26,593 bases of DNA from the NCBI GenBank assembly GCA_031292915.1, contig JAUMSH010000083.1, positions 1 to 26,593 on the forward strand, written 5' to 3'. The position numbers and the translations under genes were made by a program. Of the stretch, positions 16,228-23,711 are shown in pieces. Each line of letters begins with the position of its first letter. Position 1 is the stretch's first letter. The DNA is from Collinsella sp. GTDB lineage: Bacteria > Actinomycetota > Coriobacteriia > Coriobacteriales > Coriobacteriaceae. The notes beneath the pieces were generated by a model, which worked only from the letters and a program-made list of their open reading frames with translations, did no database searches and was not told the origin of the DNA.

Positions 16228-16282
16228 GCAAATTGCCTTTCGTTCGATATGCTGCACGCCTTTATACCCGATTTAGAGCAAG

Positions 16283-16329
16283 GGGGACAGGTTAATCTGC
16301 ACCAATGTGGTGCAAACGTACCTGTCCCC
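16283..16329. repeat. Hairpin of the TGTCCCC repeat type
   Basis: GGGGACAGGT (16283-16292) faces ACCTGTCCCC (16320-16329), with an inner stem GCACC/GGTGC. A second CTGTCCCC lies at 16356-16363, next to the csoR stop. This may be a repeat or the end of the copper transcript; the T-run is absent. Confidence 0.55.
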
Positions 16330-16373
16330 GATACACCAAGATGGCGCAAAGCAGTCTGTCCCCAATGCCCCAA

Positions 16374-16646
16374 TTACTTGGAGAGCTTGTCGACGACGCG
16401 TTCGATCTCGGCGAGCTTGGCGGCTTTGAGGTCTTCGTCACCCGATTCGATTGCCGAAGTCACGCAGCCCTCGATATGCGCCTTGAGCACGTCGGCGTTA
16501 ATGCGCGCGAGGAGCGCCTGTGTGGCCATGAGCTGCGTGGAAATATCGACGCAATAGCGGTCCTCCTCGACCATCCGCAAGATGCCGTCGATCTGACCGC
16601 GTGCCGTCTTGAGCATGCGGGTCACCGATTTATGGTCTGCCATCAT
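16374..16646 (-). CDS. csoR: CsoR-family copper-sensing repressor
   Basis: This 90-residue protein is the usual length of the CsoR/RcnR/FrmR family, an all-helical DNA-binding repressor. The Cu(I) site is visible as Cys32 (YCVDISTQ), His57 and Cys61 (KAHIEGCV), the C-H-C set that marks copper-type members. The start ATG at 16646 follows GAGGA; the frame extends upstream to 16748, but that part runs through the 67-bp repeat. It is the last gene of a minus-strand copper set after copA and copZ, and it probably represses the set at the palindrome upstream of copA, with release when Cu(I) binds. Confidence 0.93.
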   Translation of the reverse strand: MMADHKSVTRMLKTARGQIDGILRMVEEDRYCVDISTQLMATQALLARINADVLKAHIEGCVTSAIESGDEDLKAAKLAEIERVVDKLSK

Positions 16647-16688
16647 GTCGGGTCCTCGTTTCTGGTCGATCTTCCGGATGTCCCCGTC

Positions 16689-16755
16689 AGTTGCGGTGAA
16701 ATACGGACCGTTTAAAGGCCTAGGGCGGCACAACAGTCCGTATTTCACCGCAACT
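16689..16755. repeat. 67-bp palindromic repeat, family B copy 2
   Basis: This is the same length as the copy at 2621-2687. The left arm AGTTGCGGTGAAATACGGAC and its reverse complement on the right match at 20 of 21 positions; the centres differ fully between the two copies. It sits between copZ and csoR, in the leader of csoR on the minus strand. Confidence 0.85.
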
Positions 16756-16781
16756 TCTGAGGATGGAGTAGGTGGCGCCTG

Positions 16782-17003
16782 CTACGCGGCGGTTACGGAC
16801 AGGGCATGGAATTTCTCGCCGGCGCCCTCGACGGCGGCGGCGAGCTGCTCGGCGGTCACGGTGTCGGCGCACTCCACCTGGACAGTCTGGGTCTCGTGAT
16901 CGGCGTCGGCATCGGTTACGCCGGTAACGTTGAGCAGCGCCGTCTCGACGGTGGCGTCGCAGTGGCCGCACATAAGGCCGGAAGTCTTAATTGTGAAACG
17001 CAT
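16782..17003 (-). CDS. copZ: Copper chaperone, HMA-domain (CopZ-like)
   Basis: This 73-residue single HMA domain starts at ATG 17003 after AGAGGA (a longer frame upstream to 17057 has no good start). The metal-binding knuckle is GLMCGHC with Cys12 and Cys15. The beta-alpha-beta-beta-alpha-beta length is right for a CopZ or Atx1-like protein that carries Cu(I) to CopA. It lies between copA and csoR on the same strand, which supports copper over other metals. The gap to copA is 147 bp and holds no further gene that I can see. Confidence 0.88.
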   Translation of the reverse strand: MRFTIKTSGLMCGHCDATVETALLNVTGVTDADADHETQTVQVECADTVTAEQLAAAVEGAGEKFHALSVTAA

Positions 17004-17150
17004 GGATATTCCTCTCTGTTGTGTCGGCTTTCCCAGGCACCCGACCTTGACCTTCAAGCCGTCGCTCGCGTATCAAAGTACGCGTCGCTCCTCTTTCAGG
17101 TCAATCTCGGGCATCTGGAAAACCCGTTCTAAATGGACTGAATGGTGAGC

Positions 17151-19493
17151 CTATTTTGCCACTTTCGGCTTAAAGGTTCGCAGGCGCAACGCATTGGACA
17201 CGACGCAGACACTCGACAGGCTCATGGCCGCGGCGCCGAACATCGGCGAGAGCTGCCAACTCGTGAGAGGGAAGAACACGCCCGCCGCCAGCGGAATGCC
17301 GATGCCGTTGTAGAACAGCGCCCAGAACAGGTCCTGCTTGATGTTGCGAATTGTGGCGCGCGACAGCTCGATGGCGCGGGCGACGTCCATGAGGTCGCTG
17401 CGCATGAGCACCACATCTGCCCCCTCCTTGGCGATGTCGGCGCCGGTGCCGATCGCAAGGCCCACGTCGGCGCGCGCCAGGGCGGGGGAGTCGTTGATGC
17501 CGTCGCCCACCATGGCGACCTTGCTGCCCGCATCCTGCAGCTCGCGCACGTGGCGTTCCTTGTCGGCGGGGAGGACGTCGGCGATGACCTGCTCGCTGCT
17601 CAGTCCCACGCGGCGGGCAATCGCTTCGGCTGTCACGCGGTTGTCGCCGGTGAGCATGCGCACGTCGACGCCAAGCGAGCGCAGTGCGGCGATGGCCTCG
17701 GCGCTCGTCTCTTTGACCTCATCCGCCACGGCGATGGTACCGACAAGCTCGCTGTTCTTGGCAAAGAACAGCGGTGTCTTGCCCTCGGCGGCGAGCTGTT
17801 CGGCAAGGCCGGCGGGAACCTTCACGCCCAGCTCGTCCATCAGACGCACGTTGCCGGCGGCGATGACATTCTGCCCCTCGCGTGCCGTAACGCCTCGCCC
17901 GGGCACGGCGGCAAAGTCCTCGACCATGCGTGCGACGATTCCGCGCGCCTCGCACTCGGCCATAATCGCCTCGGCCAGCGGGTGCTCGCTTGAGCGCTCC
18001 AGCGCAGCGGCCAGCTTGAGCAGCGCCTTTTCGCTCATGGCGGGCGATCCGTCGGCGCGCGTGGCTACCACGATATCGGTCACGGCAGGCTTGCCGCGAG
18101 TGACCGTTCCCGTCTTATCGAGCACCACGGTGCCCACGCTGCGCAGATTCTCCAGCGCCTCGGCGCTCTTGAACAGAATGCCCATCTCGGCGCCCTTGCC
18201 GGTGCCGACCATAATGGCGACGGGCGTGGCCAGGCCCAGCGCGCACGGGCAGCTGATTACCAGCACGGCCACGGCGGAGGTGAGCGCTTCGTTGATGCTT
18301 CCGGTCGGCACCATCCACGCCACAAAAGTTACGGCAGAGATTACAAACACCACGGGCACGAACACGCCGGCGACCTTGTCGGCCATGCGGGCGATGGGCG
18401 CCTTGGTGGCGTTGGCGTCCTCGACGAGCTGGATAATCTTGGCGAGCGACGTGTCGGCGCCCACACGCGTAGCGCGGAAGGTAAACGATCCGGTGCGGTT
18501 GACGGTGGCGGCGTTGACGGTGTCGCCGGCGGTCTTCTCCACGGGGATAGACTCGCCGGTCAGCGCACTTTCGTCCACGGCCGAAGCGCCCTCGAGTACG
18601 ACGCCGTCGACAGGGATGGACTCGCCGGGGCGCACACGCAGCACCTGGCCGGGAAGGATGGCGTCGACGTCCACAGCGGTCTCGGTGCCGTCGTCGGCCA
18701 CGATGGTCGCGGTCTTGGGCGCCAGGTCGATGAGCGCCTCGATGGCGCCGCCGGTCTTGGACTTGCTGCGCGTCTCGAGGTATTTGCCCACGGTGACCAG
18801 CGACAGGATCGTGCCGGCGCTCTCAAAATACAGATTGTCCATGCCCGTCATCATGGCCTCGTGGACCTGGCCCGCGGCCAGCTGGTCGGCCATGATAAAC
18901 ATGGCGTAGAGCGACCAGGCGATGGACGCGGTGGCGCCGACGGCGATGAGGGCGTCCATGGTGGGCGCGCCGTGCGCGAGTGATTTAAACCCGTTGATAA
19001 AGTACGCGTCGTTGACGTAGACGATGGGGATGAGCAGGACGAGCTCGGTGAGCGCGAGCGTCATGCTGTGGGTGTGGTCGGTGAAGACGCCGGGCAGTGG
19101 CCAACCGAGCATGTGCCCCATGCCTATGTAGAACAGCGGGATGAGGAAGATGATCGAGATGATGAGGCGGGTGCGCATGGCGGAGGCGGCGGCCTCCAGC
19201 TTTTTGGTGGGCGACTCCATATGGGCGGCGCCGGACCTGGCTTGCGCACTGCCGTTTGAGCCGGCGGCACCGGTGCCCGCGTCGACGGGTGAGGCCGAGT
19301 AGCCCGCGCGATCGACGGCGGTGCAGATGTCATCGGGGGTGACCTGCGCGGGGTCGTAGTCGACCAGCATGGAGCCGGCAAGCAGGTTGACCGCGACGCT
19401 TTGGACGCCGTCGAGCTTGCTCACGGCGCGGTCCACATGCGCTTGGCAGGCGGCGCACGTCATGCCGCCCACGTCAAACTTATCTTGAGCCAT
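17151..19493 (-). CDS. copA: Copper-exporting P1B-type ATPase
   Basis: This 780-residue protein starts at ATG 19493 after AAGGAG. One HMA domain opens it (GGMTCAACQAHV, Cys13 and Cys16). Membrane helices follow, with the ion-path motif CPC at residues 415-417 (ISCPCALGLATP). The phosphorylation site is Asp459 in LDKTGT, the nucleotide-domain motif is SEHPLAEAI, and the hinge is GDGINDSPALA (from residue 663). The CPC together with an N-terminal HMA domain and downstream csoR points to Cu(I) export. It uses ATP to pump copper out of the cytoplasm. Length and motif order are normal, and nothing appears broken. Silver may also be carried, as in related enzymes. Confidence 0.96.
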   Translation of the reverse strand: MAQDKFDVGGMTCAACQAHVDRAVSKLDGVQSVAVNLLAGSMLVDYDPAQVTPDDICTAVDRAGYSASPVDAGTGAAGSNGSAQARSGAAHMESPTKKLEAAASAMRTRLIISIIFLIPLFYIGMGHMLGWPLPGVFTDHTHSMTLALTELVLLIPIVYVNDAYFINGFKSLAHGAPTMDALIAVGATASIAWSLYAMFIMADQLAAGQVHEAMMTGMDNLYFESAGTILSLVTVGKYLETRSKSKTGGAIEALIDLAPKTATIVADDGTETAVDVDAILPGQVLRVRPGESIPVDGVVLEGASAVDESALTGESIPVEKTAGDTVNAATVNRTGSFTFRATRVGADTSLAKIIQLVEDANATKAPIARMADKVAGVFVPVVFVISAVTFVAWMVPTGSINEALTSAVAVLVISCPCALGLATPVAIMVGTGKGAEMGILFKSAEALENLRSVGTVVLDKTGTVTRGKPAVTDIVVATRADGSPAMSEKALLKLAAALERSSEHPLAEAIMAECEARGIVARMVEDFAAVPGRGVTAREGQNVIAAGNVRLMDELGVKVPAGLAEQLAAEGKTPLFFAKNSELVGTIAVADEVKETSAEAIAALRSLGVDVRMLTGDNRVTAEAIARRVGLSSEQVIADVLPADKERHVRELQDAGSKVAMVGDGINDSPALARADVGLAIGTGADIAKEGADVVLMRSDLMDVARAIELSRATIRNIKQDLFWALFYNGIGIPLAAGVFFPLTSWQLSPMFGAAAMSLSSVCVVSNALRLRTFKPKVAK

Positions 19494-19540
19494 GGCTTCT
19501 CCTTTCTGTGGTTCGGTGTTGGAATTGTTAACCTGCTGAT

Positions 19541-19571
19541 ACTATACACCCATACCCCCTGGGGGTGTACA
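19541..19571 (-). promoter_or_regulatory. copA promoter with CsoR-type operator in the spacer
   Basis: On the minus strand TGTACA (19566-19571) and TATAGT (19541-19546) form a promoter with a long 19-bp spacer. The spacer holds ACCCCCTGGGGGT (19554-19566), a perfect palindrome with a C-run and a G-run like known CsoR operators. A repressor bound here would block the polymerase. The 19-bp spacer also resembles CueR/MerR-type promoters, but no such regulator is in the window. Confidence 0.65.
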
Positions 19572-19596
19572 GTACAGAAAGAAATGTATGACATTT

Positions 19597-19613
19597 CGTT
19601 ACAGATGAGGATA
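19597..19613. repeat. Decayed right arm of the 59-bp family
   Basis: CGTTACAGATGAGGATA resembles a right arm (TGTTACAGATNGAGACA) without a recognisable left arm. It precedes the trimer at 19645 and may be a relic of a fourth copy. Confidence 0.4.
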
Positions 19614-19644
19614 GTTGGTTGGCCGATGGACCGTCCCAACCAAT

Positions 19645-19863
19645 CATCTCAATCTGTAACGTCTGGACCGGTTTTTGAACCATAGCTGTTACAGATTTAG
19701 ACAAACATTTCAGCCGAAAACTAACGTCTCGATCTGTAACAACTAGACCCCGTTTTACCGAGTATTTGTTACAGATCAAGACAAACAGTTGGCAGGAAAC
19801 TCAATGTCTCGTTCTGTAACATCTAGCAGCAAATATGACCTCTAACTGTTACAGATCGAGACA
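19645..19863. repeat. Trimer of the 59-bp palindrome (family A) between copA and the kinase gene
   Basis: Copies lie at 19645-19703, 19725-19783 and 19805-19863, at a perfect 80-bp period. The two 21-bp spacers both begin with AACA and end in AA, and both contain GAAA. In the first copy the centre has an added inner stem, GGTT/AACC. The last copy ends 41 bp before the kinase stop codon (minus strand). Genes on both sides are on the minus strand, so read-through from the kinase gene would transcribe the trimer. Confidence 0.95.
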
Positions 19864-19904
19864 ATTGCCGGGGAGGGGTCCCGTCACGGCAAGACGCCCG
19901 CTCT

Positions 19905-21989
19905 CTAGATACAGAATCCGGGGATCACACAGGTTCGTTTGTTTGGCTTGTCCGCAGGCGTTGCGTACGTAAAGGCGTCGCCGTCGTGGCCCACGCGATT
20001 CAAATAGAGTGTGCCTCCACTCTCCGATGAGTCGGGGCTCACCGTGCGCTCCCACCAGCAGGTGTCCTTGCCCTTCCACTGACGGACCATCGTCTCGTTC
20101 GTGGAATACGGGCTCACCTTGAGCTCGCGGAAGAGTTGGTACTCCTTGCCCTCGCTGTTGTAGATGTCTGCCAGGTAGTGATAGTCCTTGGCAAACGAAT
20201 CGGGCGGTTGCGTACCGCACAGCTCGACCATGGCGGGCAGCCAAAGGGTTGCGGGCAACTCGCTCAGACACGATGCACTGTTGGCGGCGCCCACATTGTT
20301 CGAGACCTTCTTGACCCCTTTAATGAGCGCGCGCAACTCGTTGGGTAGCAGCTTAAGGCCGTCGCCGTTGAGCCATTCCCGCAGCTCGCAATCTGCCCAG
20401 CCGGCGCTCGGCGGTTCAGCTGCAGCGTTGCGCTCGGCAATACCCGCGTCGAACATAAACGTCAGCCCGGCCTTGCCCGTACCGTCTAGAAGCTCGTCGT
20501 GGCGGATACCCACAAGCTGCGCGCCAACCTGCAGCCCGTTGGTGAGCGTGACGCGCTTGGTGCATGGATAGGGGATATGCCCGTTGTCATCGAGCAGGTG
20601 ATAGCGCTTGGCAATCTCGCGTGCCTCGCTACGGGTCTCGGCGGCCTTAATCTTGAGCGAAATCTCCTGCAGCTGATCCCAGGTGTAGTCGTCAAGTGAA
20701 CCGCGGATGCCGTCAAGGTAGGCGGGGATGCCAAAGCCATGGGTTGCCGCCCCGATAACGCTGAGCCCCGCAACGGCTGCGATAGCGCCGCCGATAATAA
20801 AGCGGCGGCGGGTCATGGCATCGTGGCGGGCCTGATTCAGGATCTCTCGTGCGCGCTCGCCGGCGACGTCGACCTTAAGGTGCGTGCCAGAATCGATATC
20901 AATTGCGGCCTCGTCTCCTGCACCTTCGCGGCCTTCGGATTCGGCGTCGGTGAGGTATGCCGAGAGCACCTCGAGCATCTGCTGCTCGGTGGGACGATCG
21001 CACTGCTCGACTGAGAGACCCTTCATGATGATCTGGACGAGCGCCTCATCGCCCTCGCAGCGCGGCTCGAGCGGTGCCGGCTTGGTCTTGGTCTTTACGA
21101 GATAGAACGAGCCGGTTGCAGCGGCGTTCGTCGACTCAAAGTCAAACGGTTTGCGACCGCTGTAGAGCTGGTACAGAATGCTCGAAAGCGCATAGACGTC
21201 GATTGCCAGCGAACGGCGAAGGGCCGCGATGCCTTCGATATCCTGCGTGAGCATCTCGGGCGCGGCGTATGCGGGCGTGGCAAAACGCCAGATGTCGGCG
21301 CGCCGGGTGATCGTGTCGTCGCCGAGAGCCATGGTCGCGGAGCCCATGTCGATGAGGCAGGGGTCAAAGGAACAATCAGCAATCTGCTGCTCGAGCGTTC
21401 GGCTAGTGGTGCGGAACATGATATTGGCAGGCGACAGGTCGCGATGGATGACCGGATTCACGAGGCCTTGGGTCATCAAGAGCGCACGAAGCACGGCGTT
21501 TCCGACGGCGGCGACCATCTGGGTGGTCAGCCCGCCCGAGGCGTCGTGCGGAAGCAGGGGCAGCGCCTGCTTGAGCGAGGTGCCCTCGACCCACTCCATG
21601 AGGATGAGCGGGTCATCCTCGCACGATCCGTAGCCATAGACGCGCGGAAATCCGCGCAGGTGCGAGACGGTACACAGATGACGGTACTCCTCGAACAGCG
21701 CAGCGGTGTTGGCCAGGTGCGCTGCCGATTGCTCGGCGGAGCGGTCGGGGGCTTGGCCGGAAAGGATAGCGTTGTCCTTGAGTAGCTTGACGGCAAAGAC
21801 CTCGCCGCTCGTGTTGGTCGCGCGCAGCACGTGCCCGATGTTGCCGTTGTTGCGGTGGGCCGTCTGGAGAATAAGCGTCATAAACCGACGTTTGGCGTCG
21901 TCCTCGGCGCTGGGGTCGACCGCCACGGCGGTATCGAACGTATCGAGACGGATGAGTTTGTCGCCATAGGCGCTATCGGTAGTATCCAT
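19905..21989 (-). CDS. Membrane Ser/Thr protein kinase with DUF6273-like outer domain
   Basis: The protein has 694 residues from ATG 21989 (AAAGGA upstream; the frame is open further but lacks a better start). The kinase domain holds the ATP lysine in FAVKLLK (Lys68), the catalytic loop HRDLSPAN with Asp184 and Asn189, and DMG at 214-216 in place of DFG. YAAPE and SSILYQLYSGRKPF follow. A basic stretch, then FIIGGAIAAVAGLSVIGAA (397-415), spans the membrane. The outer part has the look of DUF6273: WADCELREWLNGD, LPNELRALIKGVKK, TCWWERTVSP and the end PGFCI. The outer domain may sense a signal; that is inference. The gene follows an FHA gene on the same strand, a common pairing in Hanks-type signalling. 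Confidence 0.88.
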   Translation of the reverse strand: MDTTDSAYGDKLIRLDTFDTAVAVDPSAEDDAKRRFMTLILQTAHRNNGNIGHVLRATNTSGEVFAVKLLKDNAILSGQAPDRSAEQSAAHLANTAALFEEYRHLCTVSHLRGFPRVYGYGSCEDDPLILMEWVEGTSLKQALPLLPHDASGGLTTQMVAAVGNAVLRALLMTQGLVNPVIHRDLSPANIMFRTTSRTLEQQIADCSFDPCLIDMGSATMALGDDTITRRADIWRFATPAYAAPEMLTQDIEGIAALRRSLAIDVYALSSILYQLYSGRKPFDFESTNAAATGSFYLVKTKTKPAPLEPRCEGDEALVQIIMKGLSVEQCDRPTEQQMLEVLSAYLTDAESEGREGAGDEAAIDIDSGTHLKVDVAGERAREILNQARHDAMTRRRFIIGGAIAAVAGLSVIGAATHGFGIPAYLDGIRGSLDDYTWDQLQEISLKIKAAETRSEAREIAKRYHLLDDNGHIPYPCTKRVTLTNGLQVGAQLVGIRHDELLDGTGKAGLTFMFDAGIAERNAAAEPPSAGWADCELREWLNGDGLKLLPNELRALIKGVKKVSNNVGAANSASCLSELPATLWLPAMVELCGTQPPDSFAKDYHYLADIYNSEGKEYQLFRELKVSPYSTNETMVRQWKGKDTCWWERTVSPDSSESGGTLYLNRVGHDGDAFTYATPADKPNKRTCVIPGFCI

Positions 21990-22021
21990 GGCGTTCCTTT
22001 GTCTGGCATGGGTTGCCGCAC

Positions 22022-22082
22022 GTATACGTGAGCAGTGCGGATATCGGTAAAGTACCATGATAGCCGCACTGCCCACGTATAC
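22022..22082. repeat. Long inverted repeat between FHA and kinase genes
   Basis: GTATACGTGAGCAGTGCGG (from 22022) and its partner ending CGTATAC (22082) give 24-bp arms with two mismatches around a 13-bp loop. It lies 32 bp upstream of the kinase start and so could be an operator or a leader hairpin that controls the kinase gene. Confidence 0.8.
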
Positions 22083-22114
22083 CGCTGAGCATTGTCGTTT
22101 ACGACGCAGAAGGT

Positions 22115-22158
22115 AGAAGACGAAAGACGGACGGCGACCGTCTTTCGATCGCCGTCCG
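22115..22158 (-). terminator. Probable terminator of the FHA gene
   Basis: On the minus strand CGGACGGCGA pairs with TCGCCGTCCG (plus-strand 22128-22158) and is followed by TCTTTCGTCTTCT. A competing stem, GAAAGACGG/CCGTCTTTC (22122-22146), overlaps the first, so the two cannot form together. It begins 2 bp after the FHA stop. Confidence 0.6.
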
Positions 22159-22160
22159 CG

Positions 22161-23123
22161 CTAGTCCACAATGACAAGGAATGTCGTGTAGAGACCCAGA
22201 TGGAGCCTGTCGCTGTTTTCGATTTCCACTGGGGGATAGATCTTGCCGGGCTCGCGTTGGTCGCGCGGCGGCTCAATCACAATATCGCCGTTGCCTGCAC
22301 CCGATTCGAGTACCGTGCCGTTGGTCGATCCAAGGCCCTGGGCGTACCAGTGCTCACCCTCAAGCCAAATGCGAAGATGCTCGCGCGATGCGTCGGCGCC
22401 CACATCGGTGATGCTGGGCGAGGTTTTGGGCAAAGAACCAATTACGGTGCCGCGCGGATCGCGTGTGAGGGGATGGATTTGCATGTCGGCGCAGTTGTCG
22501 GCATGGGTTCTGAGCAGACCGAGGTTGGGGGCGACGGTGCGCGGCTGCTCCAGGCTGCTCATAAAGCCACGTCCGACGGTAGTTTCGGTGGTGCCAAAGT
22601 GCTCGCCCGTCTTGCTGTCGCAAAAGCGCTCGACGGTGGCCACGCCCTGAACGGGATCGGCGAGCGCCCCCGTTGCCACAAAGAGCATAAGGTAAAGCGT
22701 GCTTTTCTCGCGCACGGCATTGCCGTCAAAGTTGTCGATGCGATTGAGGGCATTTGCATATAGACGGCTGTCCAGCTTGTAGCTGGCGAGAGCCGACATC
22801 ATTTCGTTGGCGGCCGGACCGCGATAGTGCTCGGCGATTGCCCGATAGGCGGACTCGCCGCCGCCGAGCTTGCTGCAGATTGCCGAGGAAAGGTTGAGCG
22901 TGGTGACGGTAAAGTCGCTGTAGATGGAGGGCGCGCACTGGTCAGGCTTGCGATGGACGATGTAACGGGTGAGATACGAGCGGTTGGAAGAGCATTTCTC
23001 GAGCAGGGTACTGCCGAGATAAGAGTTTCCATTGATGAGCATTCGGGCGATCTCGAGATGTTTAAGACCGCCGAACGAGCGAATATCGTTATAGAGGACC
23101 GAGCAAGGCGTCTCTGCTGCCAC
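22161..23123 (-). CDS. FHA-domain protein
   Basis: The protein has 320 residues. GTG 23123 is the better start because AAAGGAGG lies just before it on the minus strand; a TTG further upstream at 23153 is in frame but weaker. The N-terminal 220 residues are of unknown family with several Cys and Leu-rich helices (YLTRYIVHR, YLMLFVATGAL). The C-terminal FHA domain (about 225-315) shows VIGS, SREHLRI (Ser246 to His249) and GSTNGT (265-270), the phosphothreonine-binding loops. It probably binds a phosphorylated partner, likely the kinase encoded next or its substrate. The promoter is seen at 23231-23258. Confidence 0.88.
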   Translation of the reverse strand: MAAETPCSVLYNDIRSFGGLKHLEIARMLINGNSYLGSTLLEKCSSNRSYLTRYIVHRKPDQCAPSIYSDFTVTTLNLSSAICSKLGGGESAYRAIAEHYRGPAANEMMSALASYKLDSRLYANALNRIDNFDGNAVREKSTLYLMLFVATGALADPVQGVATVERFCDSKTGEHFGTTETTVGRGFMSSLEQPRTVAPNLGLLRTHADNCADMQIHPLTRDPRGTVIGSLPKTSPSITDVGADASREHLRIWLEGEHWYAQGLGSTNGTVLESGAGNGDIVIEPPRDQREPGKIYPPVEIENSDRLHLGLYTTFLVIVD

Positions 23124-23230
23124 GGATACCTCCTTTGATTGCTTCCTAGCCAATATGGCGATAGGAATTAATGGCCCCCGGTGGGCGACGTATTAAATGG
23201 CTGCGCAATATATAGCGTAACCAAAGCAAC

Positions 23231-23258
23231 ATTATAGGCCACATGTTCGAAATTGCAG
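23231..23258 (-). promoter_or_regulatory. Probable FHA gene promoter
   Basis: On the minus strand a perfect TATAAT (plus-strand 23231-23236) follows CTGCAA (23253-23258) at 16 bp. The -35 is weak. The start point would lie about 100 bp before the GTG. Confidence 0.45.
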
Positions 23259-23301
23259 GAAGCCTGAGAGATTTGGTTTGGACTGGACGGAAGTCCCCCT
23301 C

Positions 23302-23441
23302 TGTCTTGATCTATAACAATTAGGGCCGATTTTACTCGGTAACTGTTACAGATTGAGACGTTTGTGAGCCGTGTCGACCGTTTGTCTCGATCTGTAACAC
23401 GTAGAGGAAGATTTGCCCTGTAGATGTTACAGACCGAGACA
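23302..23441. repeat. Dimer of the 59-bp palindrome (family A) between FHA and helicase genes
   Basis: Copies lie at 23302-23360 and 23383-23441, starting 81 bp apart with a 22-bp spacer that contains GTCGACCG as at 14004-14143. The centre of the first holds an inner stem CCGA/TCGG. The cluster is in the gap between the divergent FHA and helicase genes. Confidence 0.95.
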
Positions 23442-23711
23442 ATCAGCCGGACCCGCCGCGTCCGCCTCGTCATCTGTGGTTTACGTGGGGGCATACGGAG
23501 TACGGGTATACTAACCGGCGGCGAATCTGCTCCATCGCTTAGAGCTGCTGCGTCTGGACGGCGCGTGATAGGGCTGCCAAAGCGATCGCCAGCGTGCTGA
23601 GCAACGTCCTCTCTGTGCGCACCTGTTTTTGTATGTATTAGCGCACTACCAAGCACGCCCGCGCGGCCGCATGCCGTGCCCATTGCGCGTGCAGATAAGG
23701 AACAACAACAT
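23442..23711 (+). other. Long leader of the helicase gene
   Basis: TATACT (23507-23512) looks like a -10 box without a clear -35 at normal distance. If it is used, the message has a leader of about 190 nt. The region is GC-rich and holds no gene that I can support. Long leaders are common in DEAD-box helicase genes that control their own expression, so regulation here is possible. Confidence 0.35.

Noticed and set aside
17338..18909. 523-residue plus-strand open frame
   Set aside because: It lies opposite copA, is Ser/Ala/Thr-rich and lacks motifs.
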